This document shows, in pieces, positions 18,898 through 28,403 of a stretch of 64,000 nucleotides of DNA. The stretch is taken from positions 744,001-808,000 of the forward strand of contig NC_088957.1 in NCBI RefSeq assembly GCF_010111755.1, in the 5' to 3' direction. Under the pieces are notes generated by a model. That model was not told the DNA's origin and did not search any database. It worked only from the letters and a program-made list of their open reading frames with translations. Each line of letters opens with the position of its first letter. Position 1 is the first letter of the stretch. A program made the translations under genes and the position numbers. The stretch comes from Nakaseomyces glabratus. Taxonomy: Eukaryota > Ascomycota > Saccharomycetes > Saccharomycetales > Saccharomycetaceae.

Positions 18898-19869
18898 TTA
18901 GTACACCATTTTTCTTCCGGTGATTGTTCTTCTATTTGAATCTTCGTTGTCATCTTCTTCGTCGACCTTTGCTCTGTTTAGCACCTTCACAAATGTGTCG
19001 ACTCTGTATCTCATTCTGGAGTGCATATAAGCTTTAGAACACTTGATATGGTAGTGGAAGTAGTTTCTGAACAATGTTAATTGGGACACAGAGGTGAATT
19101 GCAACTCCTCGGTTTGGAAATGACGTGGGAAGAGCACAAATGTGATGAACCTCCTACTGTCGTGCTTACCTTGTGTGTTTTGATTCTGTGCCACTGATTG
19201 GATCTCTAGTGGTGGTTCATGAGAGAATAGTACCTGTGGAGCGGACTGGATACCGCGGTTTCTCTTTCTTGCGTCTACGAACTCCTGTAAGAACACTTTA
19301 CCCAAAATCTTGTCTGTTTCATCTTGGAAAATAGTCTCAAAGATAACGGTGACACGATCACTTGCAGCCTTCACAAAGATGTTTTCATCGTCTCTATACT
19401 TGATAACATGGACATTTTGAGACTCGACCACAGAGCCCTCAGGGATCGGTTGGTTGTTCAATTGGTGAAACTCTTCAAAAGCCTGATGGAATGGGAAACT
19501 TAGAACGAGAGTCTTCAAAATAGAGCACCTCTTGATAGCTTCTTCATTCAGGGACCCAATGTCAATTTGTAAAGTGTAGTCAAACCCTGGCTCAACAGCA
19601 TTGGCAACCGAGACACCTTGCGTGTTTGCATACTTGCCTTGTAGAAAGGTTAGTAAATCACCACCTTGTAATATACTTTGCCAAGCCTTGGTTCTAACAC
19701 TCAACAACAAGATGGACTTGTTGTCAGGAGTGTTGGAGACATGAAACGTCGTGTAGTCAAAATCAGAGATAATTCTATCTAAGGTCAACGGAGTACCCTT
19801 AGCATTCGCATCGAGCGCCTCAAATAAGGTCTTTTGGATCAAAAGGTTAGCAGGCTGCAGATGTAACAT
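18898..19869 (-). CDS. ARC35: Arp2/3 complex subunit Arc35 (ARPC2)
   Basis: A 323-residue ARPC2 subunit of the Arp2/3 complex, which nucleates branched actin at cortical patches. Conserved stretches include the start [27 protein letters not shown], the [32 protein letters not shown] block (about 180-212), and FVLFPRHF followed by the [17 protein letters not shown] segment. I start at the ATG 19869 because the family begins at MLHLQP. The same frame stays open about 47 codons further upstream but contains no ATG. S. cerevisiae Arc35 has 342 residues. The neighbours MRPS12 and RSM19 are the same as in S. cerevisiae. Confidence 0.93.
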   Translation of the reverse strand: MLHLQPANLLIQKTLFEALDANAKGTPLTLDRIISDFDYTTFHVSNTPDNKSILLLSVRTKAWQSILQGGDLLTFLQGKYANTQGVSVANAVEPGFDYTLQIDIGSLNEEAIKRCSILKTLVLSFPFHQAFEEFHQLNNQPIPEGSVVESQNVHVIKYRDDENIFVKAASDRVTVIFETIFQDETDKILGKVFLQEFVDARKRNRGIQSAPQVLFSHEPPLEIQSVAQNQNTQGKHDSRRFITFVLFPRHFQTEELQFTSVSQLTLFRNYFHYHIKCSKAYMHSRMRYRVDTFVKVLNRAKVDEEDDNEDSNRRTITGRKMVY

Positions 19870-20259
19870 TGTGTATAGTGTTGTGCTAATTAAAGATAGC
19901 AATTGCCCTCTGTAAGTGGTTACAATTGGCTTCCATTTCTTAGCATTTAATTCACAAATATTGCTCAGAATTGCATGGGCTTTGTCTTTCGAAAAGGCCC
20001 CTATCGACTTTCCTCTAATGCGACGTTATTAGTGATGTTATATAAATGAAGAGTATAGCGAAATATGTTAAATTGTATTTATGACCTGGGGCCAATTGCA
20101 TTCCCTTTATATATATACATGTGGGAGGGAGAGCCGTTATACAGTTCCTCTTTTTTACTAGTGTCCTTTTTCATGCTTTCTTCTATTTACATGGGGCTGG
20201 GATATCCGCTTATTCGTGTTATTGCATGTGCAATTCCATGCGCATTATTGCAGATTAAA
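19870..20259. other. ARC35 promoter and MRPS12 3' region
   Basis: About 390 bp between tandem minus-strand genes. The half next to ARC35 (19870-20017) is open in the ARC35 frame without an ATG. The half next to MRPS12 has AT tracts such as TTTATATATATACATG (20105-20120). No independent gene is visible. Confidence 0.5.
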
Positions 20260-20814
20260 TCATTCCTTTGTGGGTTTCTTTACACCGTATTTCGATCTTG
20301 AGGTAATTCTATTGACCACACCGCTCAGATCACCAGCACCACGTACCACATGGTATTTTACACCTGGCAGGTCCTGGCAACGGCCTCCTCTAACATAGAC
20401 AACACTGTGCTCTTGGGCGTCGTGGCCTTCGCCTGGAATGTAAGCAGAGACCACTTTCCCATTGGTAAGCCTTACTCTGCAGGCTTTACGTTGCGCCGAG
20501 TTCGGTTTCTTCGGTTTCAGGACCATAACTCTGAGCACAACACCTTTCCTGATGGGACACCTCTCTAAGTCCGGTGCCATACTGATACGCTTCTTCTTTG
20601 GTGGGCCTGCACCGCGCTTGATTTGATTTAGAGTGGCTAACACACTGGAGCTAGAGGAGAACTGCCTCACTTTAGTGAAACCCATCCCAGTACTGCTACG
20701 CCCTGCACTCAGCGACATATGTGAAAGCCCCTGGGCAAGACCCAGCGGGCGCGTGATAGTCTGTCCCATACAATGCATAGGTCTCACCAGACCTAGTAAT
20801 ATCCTTCCAAACAT
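20260..20814 (-). CDS. MRPS12: Mitochondrial small-subunit ribosomal protein uS12m
   Basis: A 184-residue mitochondrial ribosomal protein of the S12 family, which sits at the decoding centre. The S12 core begins near residue 60 ([15 protein letters not shown]) and has [18 protein letters not shown] (about 101-118), [21 protein letters not shown] and the ending RSKYGVKKP. The 55-60 residues ahead are a mitochondrial presequence; M1 is at 20814 and M13 is an alternative start. The N-terminal part is longer than in S. cerevisiae (153 in total). The coding sequence is GC-rich (about 60 percent or more in places), unlike its neighbours. In the same strand and order as ARC35 and RSM19, as in S. cerevisiae. 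Confidence 0.94.
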   Translation of the reverse strand: MFGRILLGLVRPMHCMGQTITRPLGLAQGLSHMSLSAGRSSTGMGFTKVRQFSSSSSVLATLNQIKRGAGPPKKKRISMAPDLERCPIRKGVVLRVMVLKPKKPNSAQRKACRVRLTNGKVVSAYIPGEGHDAQEHSVVYVRGGRCQDLPGVKYHVVRGAGDLSGVVNRITSRSKYGVKKPTKE

Positions 20815-21225
20815 TTATAAAATAGCCAGGTTGGTCTGTTTCTGTGGATCTGATACCTGGATTTCTATGTTATTTCCAAGTTTCTTGCTCTTTTGTATCT
20901 TCAAAGTCCCAAACCGGGCAAGGCGAGTTGTTCAGCGTGACATAGTTCCCAGGGCCTATGAAGATGGCCATATTTGCATAAATAGCTACATAATAACGCT
21001 CTGGTTGATTGGCAGTTATAATCTTGTTTTTATTTTGTATTCAGTTGTTATGTATTTGTTCAATTACAGTGCTCGAGGGCACACATATGCAATAGCTTGA
21101 AAGTGCGAATTTATTATGGTGGAAATTACAAAACAAATATACTATAGATATGCCACTTGAGGGGGTATTCCTCTTATATACAGGTTTGTGTGGTTTCTAT
21201 TAACATGAGTATAGCGTAGTGGTGG
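20815..21225. other. MRPS12-RSM19 spacer
   Basis: About 410 bp between two tandem minus-strand genes, containing the MRPS12 promoter and RSM19 3' end. A plus-strand frame runs across it and into MRPS12 but is an antisense shadow. I see no gene here. Confidence 0.5.
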
Positions 21226-21501
21226 TTATTTGTTCTTGGTTTGCGTGTAGCTGAATCTCTTTCTCGTGGGTGCAAACTCCCCTAGCTTCCTGCCGATCAT
21301 GTCCTCGGATATTTCTATTGGCACGTAGTCCTTACCGTTATGTATCTCAAACTTCAAACCGACAAACTGTGGTAGAATAGTCGCAGCCCTGGCGTTAGTC
21401 CTGATGGGTACACCTTTATTCATGGCCTCCTTGATGGGCAGAGGAACAATGTTAGGGCCCTTCCATGCCGATCTAGCCAGTAGTCTCACAGTTGGATGCA
21501 T
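21226..21501 (-). CDS. RSM19: Mitochondrial small-subunit ribosomal protein uS19m
   Basis: A 91-residue protein of the S19 family in the mitochondrial small ribosomal subunit, exactly the size of the S. cerevisiae protein. The family signature lies in the second half: [31 protein letters not shown] (about 51-81), with the conserved G-x-LGEF-x-x-TR block. The start ATG at 21501 gives [16 protein letters not shown]. It is divergent from DBP6, whose promoter RRPE and PAC sites lie between. Confidence 0.95.
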   Translation of the reverse strand: MHPTVRLLARSAWKGPNIVPLPIKEAMNKGVPIRTNARAATILPQFVGLKFEIHNGKDYVPIEISEDMIGRKLGEFAPTRKRFSYTQTKNK

Positions 21502-21649
21502 TGTGTTTTCTATATGTAATAAGATGCTATCGGTGCGTGTGAATGTGTGTTTACAGTACTTGTATTGCTAATGGTTCATATATGCTATTCATTGAATCAT
21601 GCTCCTTTCCTTTTCATTCTCCAGGTCGCTGTGAAAACGTGAAAAATTC

Positions 21650-21670
21650 TGAAAATTTTTGCGATGAGCT
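21650..21670 (+). promoter_or_regulatory. Abutting RRPE and PAC elements before DBP6
   Basis: TGAAAATTTTT (21650-21660, RRPE) runs straight into GCGATGAGCT (21661-21670, PAC). An ATG in frame with DBP6 lies inside the PAC box (21664). It opens a 35-codon extension, but the family start is at 21769, so this is promoter rather than coding sequence. The pair sits about 100 bp before the chosen start, the normal position for ribosome-biogenesis genes. Confidence 0.75.
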
Positions 21671-21768
21671 CATATACAAAGGCTTATGGTAGAGTATTAA
21701 TTCATTACTTGACAAGCAGAATACATTTCGAAAGCAGCAGAGTAAACAACTGGTTACTTGAATTGATC

Positions 21769-23724
21769 ATGTTTGCTGCAAGATTTGACCCAACAAAGGT
21801 TGTTCGGGAAGAACCCAAGATTATACCGCAGAAAAGAGCAATTCCCGATGACGTTGAAAGTAGTGATTCTGATCAGGATATAGAGGATGGTGTTGAGGTT
21901 GGCGCTGTATCTAAGGAGCAGTCAGGTACTGATGTGACTACAACAAGGGCTGTTGATGGTAAAAGTGAGAGCGACAGTGAAAGCGAAAGTGAGAGCGAAA
22001 GTGATAGTGATGATGAAATGAATTTTGATATGGGAGGTAGCTCTTCATCCTCTGATGATGATGAAGTGTCCAGCAAGGATGCAGATGTGGATGATGATGG
22101 CAAGCACACCTCGGTGTTATCCAGGTTCAAGAAGACACTGTCCATACAAGATAAAATATCAGCACTGGAAGAGGCTAATACACAGGATATACTAGAAGAT
22201 GGAGAAGCACATGACTTAGCACAGATTCCTCAACCTGCAGTGGTGAGAGATAAGAAACTACAAGTAAAGGACATATCTGAAATGAAAAACACAGCATTTA
22301 GGGACACTAGGAAAGTACACTATGATAATAGCATGACTAAATCATTCGAAGAATATAGTGATGACCTTACACCAAAACTGTTGAATAATATCGAAAAGTA
22401 TTTTTCGAAAAGTACATTTCCAATTCAGACCGCTATGCTAGACCAATATCTAAAGCTAATAAATTTCACACTAAAGACATCGAAAAAGAATTTTACTAGA
22501 AGAATTGGTGACATCTTAGTTAATGCATCAACGGGTTCTGGTAAAACATTAGCATACTCCATCCCAATAATACAAACACTTTCCTCTAGAACAGTGAACA
22601 AACTTCGTGTTCTAATAATATTACCAACAAAGCTGTTGATCAATCAAGTCTTTCAAACCATGTCTCAATTAGCAGAAGGTACAAGCTTAGTTATTACGGT
22701 TTCCAAACTAGAAAACTCCTTCAATGAAGAACATAAAAGATTGCTGAAGACAGAGCCAGATATTTTTATTACTACGCCAGGTCGTCTAGTAGATCATTTA
22801 ACAAATAGCTCAATTTCTCTAAGGAACTTGAAGTTCTTGGTATTAGATGAAGCTGATAGATTACTAAATCAATCCTTTCAGAATTGGATTCCTGAAGTTA
22901 TGAGTAAGTTCAAATCAGATAAATTTGATCAAATGCCGGGTAGTATCATCAAAATGGTCTTTAGTGCCACGCTGACAACAAATACAGAAAAATTGAATGA
23001 TCTGCAGTTATACAATCCTACTCTGTTTGCTACAGATTCAGTAAAACTCTACAATCTTCCCCCTACTTTGCAGGAATACCAACTACAGATTCCATCTGCC
23101 AAAAGCGTTTACAAGCCTTTGTATCTGTTAAAATTACTTGAACAATTGAGTGGTGGAAAAACTTTGGTGTTTGTTAGATCTAATGAATCCTCATTGAAGC
23201 TAGAAGTTTTGTTAAAATCTCTAATTAAAGGCCATATGACAACACTACAAATTGTAGTGCATTCAATTAATTCCAACAATAGTAAGGCAGAAAATCGTCG
23301 CTTAGTCACTGATTTCACTAAAGAGTCCTTACCAAATCAAACAAATGTTTTAATTACAACAGATCTTATGTCTAGAGGTATCGATATTGAAAACATAGCA
23401 AACGTCATAAACTATGATGTTCCAATTTCATCACAACAATATGTACATAGATGTGGTAGAACAGCTAGAGCAAATAAAGATGGTAAGGCCTACAACATGC
23501 TGGTTGGTAAAGGTGAAGCACAATTTTGGAAAGATAGTATAGACGAAGATATTAGCAGAGATGTGTCTGGTTGTAAACCTATATCCTATAATGATTCCTA
23601 TAACAAAGTGCATGGCGATGAAAACGCTAGGACATCTGAGCCAACAAGAGACCTGTTTACCTCAATTGACTCGGAAACATCTGATAAGTACAATGAAATA
23701 CTTAAGAATCTTACACAAAAGTAG
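21769..23724 (+). CDS. DBP6: DEAD-box RNA helicase Dbp6, 60S biogenesis
   Basis: A 651-residue ATP-dependent RNA helicase acting in early large-subunit assembly with Rsa3 and others. After the start MFAARFDPTKVV comes an acidic, serine-rich N terminus (about 25-125) with a run of alternating Ser and Glu/Asp residues encoded by a simple repeat near 21963-22014. The helicase core is complete: Q-motif region (FPIQTAMLDQYL), Walker A ASTGSGKT, TPGRLVDH, VLDEADRLL, the SAT motif, TDLMSRGIDI and HRCGRTARA. I place the start at 21769 because that is where family similarity begins; the longer frame from 21664 reads through the promoter PAC box. S. cerevisiae Dbp6 has 629 residues. Confidence 0.93.
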   Translation: MFAARFDPTKVVREEPKIIPQKRAIPDDVESSDSDQDIEDGVEVGAVSKEQSGTDVTTTRAVDGKSESDSESESESESDSDDEMNFDMGGSSSSSDDDEVSSKDADVDDDGKHTSVLSRFKKTLSIQDKISALEEANTQDILEDGEAHDLAQIPQPAVVRDKKLQVKDISEMKNTAFRDTRKVHYDNSMTKSFEEYSDDLTPKLLNNIEKYFSKSTFPIQTAMLDQYLKLINFTLKTSKKNFTRRIGDILVNASTGSGKTLAYSIPIIQTLSSRTVNKLRVLIILPTKLLINQVFQTMSQLAEGTSLVITVSKLENSFNEEHKRLLKTEPDIFITTPGRLVDHLTNSSISLRNLKFLVLDEADRLLNQSFQNWIPEVMSKFKSDKFDQMPGSIIKMVFSATLTTNTEKLNDLQLYNPTLFATDSVKLYNLPPTLQEYQLQIPSAKSVYKPLYLLKLLEQLSGGKTLVFVRSNESSLKLEVLLKSLIKGHMTTLQIVVHSINSNNSKAENRRLVTDFTKESLPNQTNVLITTDLMSRGIDIENIANVINYDVPISSQQYVHRCGRTARANKDGKAYNMLVGKGEAQFWKDSIDEDISRDVSGCKPISYNDSYNKVHGDENARTSEPTRDLFTSIDSETSDKYNEILKNLTQK

Positions 23725-23855
23725 TTACACTTGGCATTTTACATAGCAGAAACTCTGCAATTACATAAAGTTTCATCAATTTTTTTAATACAGTACATTG
23801 CATTTTATGATAATTCTATATTATTAATGCTAAGTTGAACTAAATTGAATATCTA

Positions 23856-25823
23856 CTACAAACGCTCTATTTCAATAGTTGTTTCTGATCCAGGCAGTAT
23901 AGACTTTATGCATTTATCAAAAGCTAGCCTGAAGTGTAGCTCTTCATCATTAGAAGCACCTCTCATGTTAACCTTCATCAAGACCACGTACAAGTTGAAA
24001 TTTACCTTTGTGACTATTAAATCTTGATATTCTAGTTTACACTTTGCTTTATATTCAGGGAGATTTTCAAGTTTTTCAAATATTGCTGACTTAAACTTGG
24101 ATGCATCATGCTCAATTACTGTCTTGTGTTCATGTAATATACCAAACATCTTTTTTATCCTAGAGCCGCTCGTTTTATCGTCAATTTCTTGAAAGGCATT
24201 TAAAGTATTGGATCTGTTCCTTCTTAGGGACGATATTCTCTCACTAACCGTTTCTTGTGTTGATGCTGTCGAATTTTCTTCATCTTTATCAATGAGTGCT
24301 AGTGGAGGTAATGACGTTGTTGAAAGCCCCATCAATAAAATGACACCAGTCCATTCAGCGATCTTAAGACCATGGAGCAAGATAAAGAATGCTATAGCAA
24401 TTGTAGCTATATAATCTGAAAAATTGTAAAACTGATTAGCAAGCACTGGATATACCATCAGATAGAAACCATAAGATATGGTAATTAAAGGATTTTTTGT
24501 TTTCAGTTTACTGTTTGTATTGGAATAATAAATCTTGTAAAGGGATAATGTGGATAAAGCAATGCTCACTAAAAGTGTCAGATACCAGGTAGAATAATCT
24601 GACCCAACTAGAGTAAAAGGTTCAGAACTACCATGGTGGGAATGAGGTATCGATTGTTCTATATCCGAGTGAGTGTCTGAAGAGTGATCTCTAGTTTCAA
24701 CCAGCAAAACTATAGACTCTTCGATTATGTGGAAAACTAGATCTAATCCAACAAAACATAATGATACTGCAAGACCAAAACTTAGTAAGACATCAACTCT
24801 ATTCAAGCCAAATGGGAAAGTTATAGTGCCTGTAGACCATACTTGAAACTGAGATAAATTCTCAACTAGTATAGTTACTAATGCACCAATTATATCATAT
24901 GCAATGAAGTGAGAAAATGTAATGAAGTTGGTCCAGTTGTTTTTTCTGCCTAGATAGAAAACGGCTATGCAAAGAATAAATTGGCTAAGAGAGATAATTA
25001 GCTGTATGTGCGCTTTTGGCCAGGGTAAATTTTTTATCAGGTCTTCGCTATCTGGTATAGGTAATGATTTCGAGATATTAAGTGGTATTTTGACTTCTGG
25101 TTCTTGGAAAAAATTCATAGATACAGAAGAATGCTTATATCTGTGACCTTTACGAAACGAAGCCCTAGAGGAAGAAGAAGGTGGAGTTTGATGGGATCCA
25201 TTAGGCAATTGCGGTTTGATTGGGGCAGAGGAAAAGTTGAATGGAGAATCTAGCATCATGCTAGATCTTTTCCCTGGGGGGCCTACCTTAAGATGATTAT
25301 GTTCCGGTGATGATGGTCTTACTGGAGACCTATTTCTCGAAGTTGGTGGTGCAAGTTTTGTACCGGGAATGTACTTCAGGGAGTTTCTTCGGCTCTCTCC
25401 TTGGACTGGCGTCTTAGTTACATTGTTGCCAGGATGAAATGCTTGTTCATTTGTAGTAGTAGTATTATTTCCACCAAAAGTAAATGTAGGGTTATATATC
25501 AAACTGGAGCTAGAGTTGTTACCATCACGTTGTGAGTACATCGAATTTGGTCTCGCAAAAGTAGGGGACATCAGTAAGGATCTAGCTTTTATCCTGCTTC
25601 TACCTGGTCCGGTACTTGTACCCAGTGCTTCAGTATTGTTGTTAATACTATTCCCAGCCTTCGATGCAGAGTCTGACAAGGATATGTCATCAGCAGCTTC
25701 ACCATATGGAGTCTTGTACAATTGGTCAGAAAATTGTGAAGAAGCTTCCTCACGTATGGGATTCATCACTGGTGTAGACAATGGGTCAACGCCATTGGAT
25801 GTGCTGTGTTCAGAGTTGCTCAT
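23856..25823 (-). CDS. ZRG17: Zrg17, cation diffusion facilitator-type zinc transporter subunit
   Basis: A 655-residue membrane protein. In S. cerevisiae Zrg17 pairs with Msc2 to move zinc into the ER. Residues 1-265 are hydrophilic and serine/asparagine-rich (for example SPVRPSSPEHNHLK), as usual for this protein. The membrane part follows with about six segments: near 273-297, 305-325, 338-360, 415-432, 446-465 and 470-500. The C-terminal cytosolic domain has the VIEHDASKFKSAIFEKLENLPEY stretch. Length is a little above S. cerevisiae (605). It is convergent with DBP6, as in S. cerevisiae. Confidence 0.9.
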   Translation of the reverse strand: MSNSEHSTSNGVDPLSTPVMNPIREEASSQFSDQLYKTPYGEAADDISLSDSASKAGNSINNNTEALGTSTGPGRSRIKARSLLMSPTFARPNSMYSQRDGNNSSSSLIYNPTFTFGGNNTTTTNEQAFHPGNNVTKTPVQGESRRNSLKYIPGTKLAPPTSRNRSPVRPSSPEHNHLKVGPPGKRSSMMLDSPFNFSSAPIKPQLPNGSHQTPPSSSSRASFRKGHRYKHSSVSMNFFQEPEVKIPLNISKSLPIPDSEDLIKNLPWPKAHIQLIISLSQFILCIAVFYLGRKNNWTNFITFSHFIAYDIIGALVTILVENLSQFQVWSTGTITFPFGLNRVDVLLSFGLAVSLCFVGLDLVFHIIEESIVLLVETRDHSSDTHSDIEQSIPHSHHGSSEPFTLVGSDYSTWYLTLLVSIALSTLSLYKIYYSNTNSKLKTKNPLITISYGFYLMVYPVLANQFYNFSDYIATIAIAFFILLHGLKIAEWTGVILLMGLSTTSLPPLALIDKDEENSTASTQETVSERISSLRRNRSNTLNAFQEIDDKTSGSRIKKMFGILHEHKTVIEHDASKFKSAIFEKLENLPEYKAKCKLEYQDLIVTKVNFNLYVVLMKVNMRGASNDEELHFRLAFDKCIKSILPGSETTIEIERL

Positions 25824-26509
25824 TCGGTGTTGAGATTTAGCAGAAGAGAAAAGTTCAAAAATGAGTGTTTATCTTTTTGTGCTTGTGTGTAATTATTGCT
25901 TCGTAACCTATACGGTACAACAAACGGTATTTATTCTTTGTAAATTCTAATAGAAACTTTAAAATCTCTATGAAAGGATAAAGGAAGATGAAGTATGATG
26001 GAAGATCAAGTTGGCCTGGGACAATTGATGTTGTGCTTTGCTGAAACACAGGCTGAGATAGCTGACAGTAACGATGTGTTGACGTTAAATTCTTGGCATT
26101 TCATCGATTCCATCAGTTAAGAATTCTTCAGGCCCTGCGATTTTTGATTTTCGCTGGCCCACCAGAAAAAATGATCGACCATCTGTAACAATGTATAGAA
26201 AACACAAAATATTATATGTACTGCGAATGAAGTAAAAATAATTATAGTGGACGATTTATTTTAGACATGTCAATATATAAGATTATAGTATCTATTCTAT
26301 AGATGCAAAAATAATGTAAAGTTGATAGACAATTCAACATCAAAATTAATAAAGCTAGGGAGAGTTAGAAAAAAAAAAATAAAATAAAACAATAACATAA
26401 GAATATGGTTTGTAGGAATCCGACAGAAAATCAAAGAATCATTAAAAGAAAGTACAGGTTTTGTAGCATGCAGAAAGAGTTTGAAAAAATCAATTTAGAA
26501 GGATAGTTG
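25824..26509. other. ZRG17-ILT1 spacer
   Basis: About 690 bp of AT-rich DNA between two minus-strand genes, with an A9 run near 26371. It holds the ZRG17 promoter and the ILT1 3' region, and it is a synteny junction relative to S. cerevisiae. No ORF or RNA gene is apparent. Confidence 0.5.
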
Positions 26510-27460
26510 TTAGAGTTCAACATTGTGATACACTTGCTCTGGTCTTTGCATAACTACACCGTGCACGGCGTGTACTTTCTGTGAGAATCTTTCCATGTGC
26601 GATGGTCTTCTTTCTAGATCGTAGTCGAAGCTGGAAACATCATCTCTTGGTTCGTCTGTTTCGTTAACTTCTTCTGTTTTTGAGAACATTGCATCGTGGC
26701 CCATCTTATTCTTGGACAATGAACCATCCTTCTCGTCGTATTGGGTATCCTTGACTGATTTCTCCTCGCTGACAGCGTCAGTCTCTTCTGGATCGTGGTT
26801 GCCGAACCACTTAAATCTGCAACACCAGATGAAGTGTGACAAGAAGATACCCAATTCCAACCCAGCAATCACGGAGTACAAGATGATACCCATCGTGTCC
26901 ATGTTACCAACCACAACACTGATGATAGACAGCCAAGCACCTAGGGAGTCAATGAACAAGAAGATGAAATTGATACCAACCACACGACCATTTCTCTTGG
27001 CTAATTCAAAGTATGGAGGTAGAAGGCCGATAGCCAGCAGAACGGTAGCAATAATACCGAAAATTAGGTCGGGCCAAGTAATACCTCTGGAGTACAAAGG
27101 ACGTAGCCACAGGATGAAGCCAACCTCCATGCCGATGTCAACAACGATGATCCCAACCACAATGGCAACAATCTTACGCACAGCAAGACTGCATGGCGGG
27201 TAGTAGCAACTCTGCACAAACGAGATACCGCAGAAAAACATGAACAAGTGGGGCTGGATTTGCAACACCACATTACCCTTACTAACACAGAAGTATATGG
27301 CAAAGGGGATACCGGAGACAACCCACAAGAACATCATTAGCGGTGGCAGACCAGTACAGTCCTTCCGTCTCCAGTTGTAGATGATCTGTGGAATAAGCTG
27401 GACACACCAGCACACCGTGGCAATCGTAGCCAACGTAGTAGCAGCACCTTCAGAAATCAT
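26510..27460 (-). CDS. ILT1: PQ-loop membrane protein, Ilt1 (YDR090C) orthologue
   Basis: A 316-residue membrane protein with about seven membrane segments in the first 225 residues and a hydrophilic acidic C-terminal tail (about 230-316). Two PQ-loop-like repeats are visible: QLIPQIIYNWRRKDCTGLPP (about 22-41), followed by the FLWVVSGIPFAIYF segment, and LLPPYFELAKRNGRVVGINF. PQ-loop proteins of this fold include the vacuolar Lys/Arg transporters Ypq1-3. The orthologue name rests on its position directly before RLI1, UBC13 and DNF2, as YDR090C in S. cerevisiae, and on similar length (310). The S. cerevisiae gene has no firm biochemical role. Its upstream region carries five CCGWCGG motifs, described separately. 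Confidence 0.82.
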   Translation of the reverse strand: MISEGAATTLATIATVCWCVQLIPQIIYNWRRKDCTGLPPLMMFLWVVSGIPFAIYFCVSKGNVVLQIQPHLFMFFCGISFVQSCYYPPCSLAVRKIVAIVVGIIVVDIGMEVGFILWLRPLYSRGITWPDLIFGIIATVLLAIGLLPPYFELAKRNGRVVGINFIFLFIDSLGAWLSIISVVVGNMDTMGIILYSVIAGLELGIFLSHFIWCCRFKWFGNHDPEETDAVSEEKSVKDTQYDEKDGSLSKNKMGHDAMFSKTEEVNETDEPRDDVSSFDYDLERRPSHMERFSQKVHAVHGVVMQRPEQVYHNVEL

Positions 27461-27845
27461 TGGTGTTATTTGTTGTTCACTTTGATGTTATCTGTATATC
27501 TGTATTCGAGAATCAGTGTCTATGCCTGCAATGCCATCGAGAGCGTGTTGCTTTATATATGTTTTCTACAAAGAAGAGTCAGAGCTTATTATCAAATTTT
27601 CAGCTTCCGAAGGGACCTTGAGTCACTCCCACGGGGTTATTGTGCGATGCCCTCTGGCCCTCCCATTATCCAATCCATTAGTACCCGTGGTGTTGCCCAT
27701 CCAACCCAGAAGACCCCGCAGCCATAAGAATTGCTTTTTTTCCTTCAAAATTCTATTTCTCATCTTCCCTTCCCTTCCCTCTGCCCCCCCAACCCTACGC
27801 GATTTCTCTCGGGGTTCATCATAACTTATCTGTCTCATAACAGCT

Positions 27846-28254
27846 CCGTCGGCCCTTCATCCCCTGCATGCCCCTCTGCGAAAAGTAGATCGGCATCTTC
27901 CCCCGTCGGAATCTGTGCAGTTTGCCTAATAAGACTGGGAAGGGCAGTGTGAGAAGTTCCCTACTGCTGTTTCTTAGCATATAAAATGGAGGGTCTGCTA
28001 TGTCGCTAATGGAAGTCTCTTGCTGCGACCTTCTAGCACTCTGTTCTTGGTCCCCTCCATCCCTAGGGGCCCATCTAACGCTTTCTAACATCCCGACGGT
28101 CAGTAAATTGGTTGGCAGAAATTTATTAATTGCTTATGTAGTCTAAGTTAGTGGTGCGGGGATTTCTGGGAGGTTGCTGACTCTGACCCCACCAGTATTC
28201 ATCTCCGTCGGATACTTGTGGGCTGTTGTGACAGGTCGCTCTTACTGCCGACGG
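27846..28254 (-). promoter_or_regulatory. Five CCGWCGG motifs upstream of ILT1
   Basis: CCGTCGG occurs at 27846-27852, 27903-27909 and 28205-28211, and CCGACGG at 28093-28099 and 28248-28254. A CCG-N-CGG arrangement is typical of sites for Zn2Cys6 activators. The copy at 28204-28212, TCCGTCGGA, fits the published Lys14 consensus TCCRNYGGA in full; the others match in eight or fewer of nine positions. They lie 386-795 bp upstream of ILT1. Confidence 0.45.
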
Positions 28255-28258
28255 AGAT
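28201..28258. repeat. 11-bp perfect inverted repeat followed by a T tract
   Basis: ATCTCCGTCGG (28201-28211) is matched exactly by CCGACGGAGAT (28248-28258), with 36 bp between. The loop can form an inner CTGT/ACAG stem. A run of seven T follows directly. Two of the CCGWCGG motifs form the arm ends. It may be a paired activator site, an RNA hairpin at the RLI1 3' side, or part of an unannotated transcript. Confidence 0.6.
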
Positions 28259-28403
28259 ATTTTTTTCATTTGACACATTTCCAATAGCTGAGCACTGTCT
28301 AATGACACATATTGTATAATGATTGGATTACTTTAAATAAAATACACTGTATGTACTAATAAATAGAATTAAAAGGAAGTGGGGCAGTGGTGGAGGGAGG
28401 GGA

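Larger units (their letters stand above)
27461..28403. other. ILT1 upstream region / RLI1 3' region
   Basis: About 940 bp with higher sequence complexity and GC than other spacers. It holds C-rich runs (CCCCCCC near 27784), an AACCCTA Tbf1-type motif (27791-27797), the five CCGWCGG motifs and the 11-bp inverted repeat. A second hairpin-forming segment (GGTGCGGGG with CCCCACC, roughly 28153-28193) precedes the inverted repeat. Several overlapping short frames exist on both strands but none looks like a gene. Confidence 0.45.

Noticed and set aside
20633..21100. 155-codon plus-strand frame overlapping MRPS12
   Set aside because: Starts inside MRPS12 on the opposite strand and extends into its promoter; antisense shadow.
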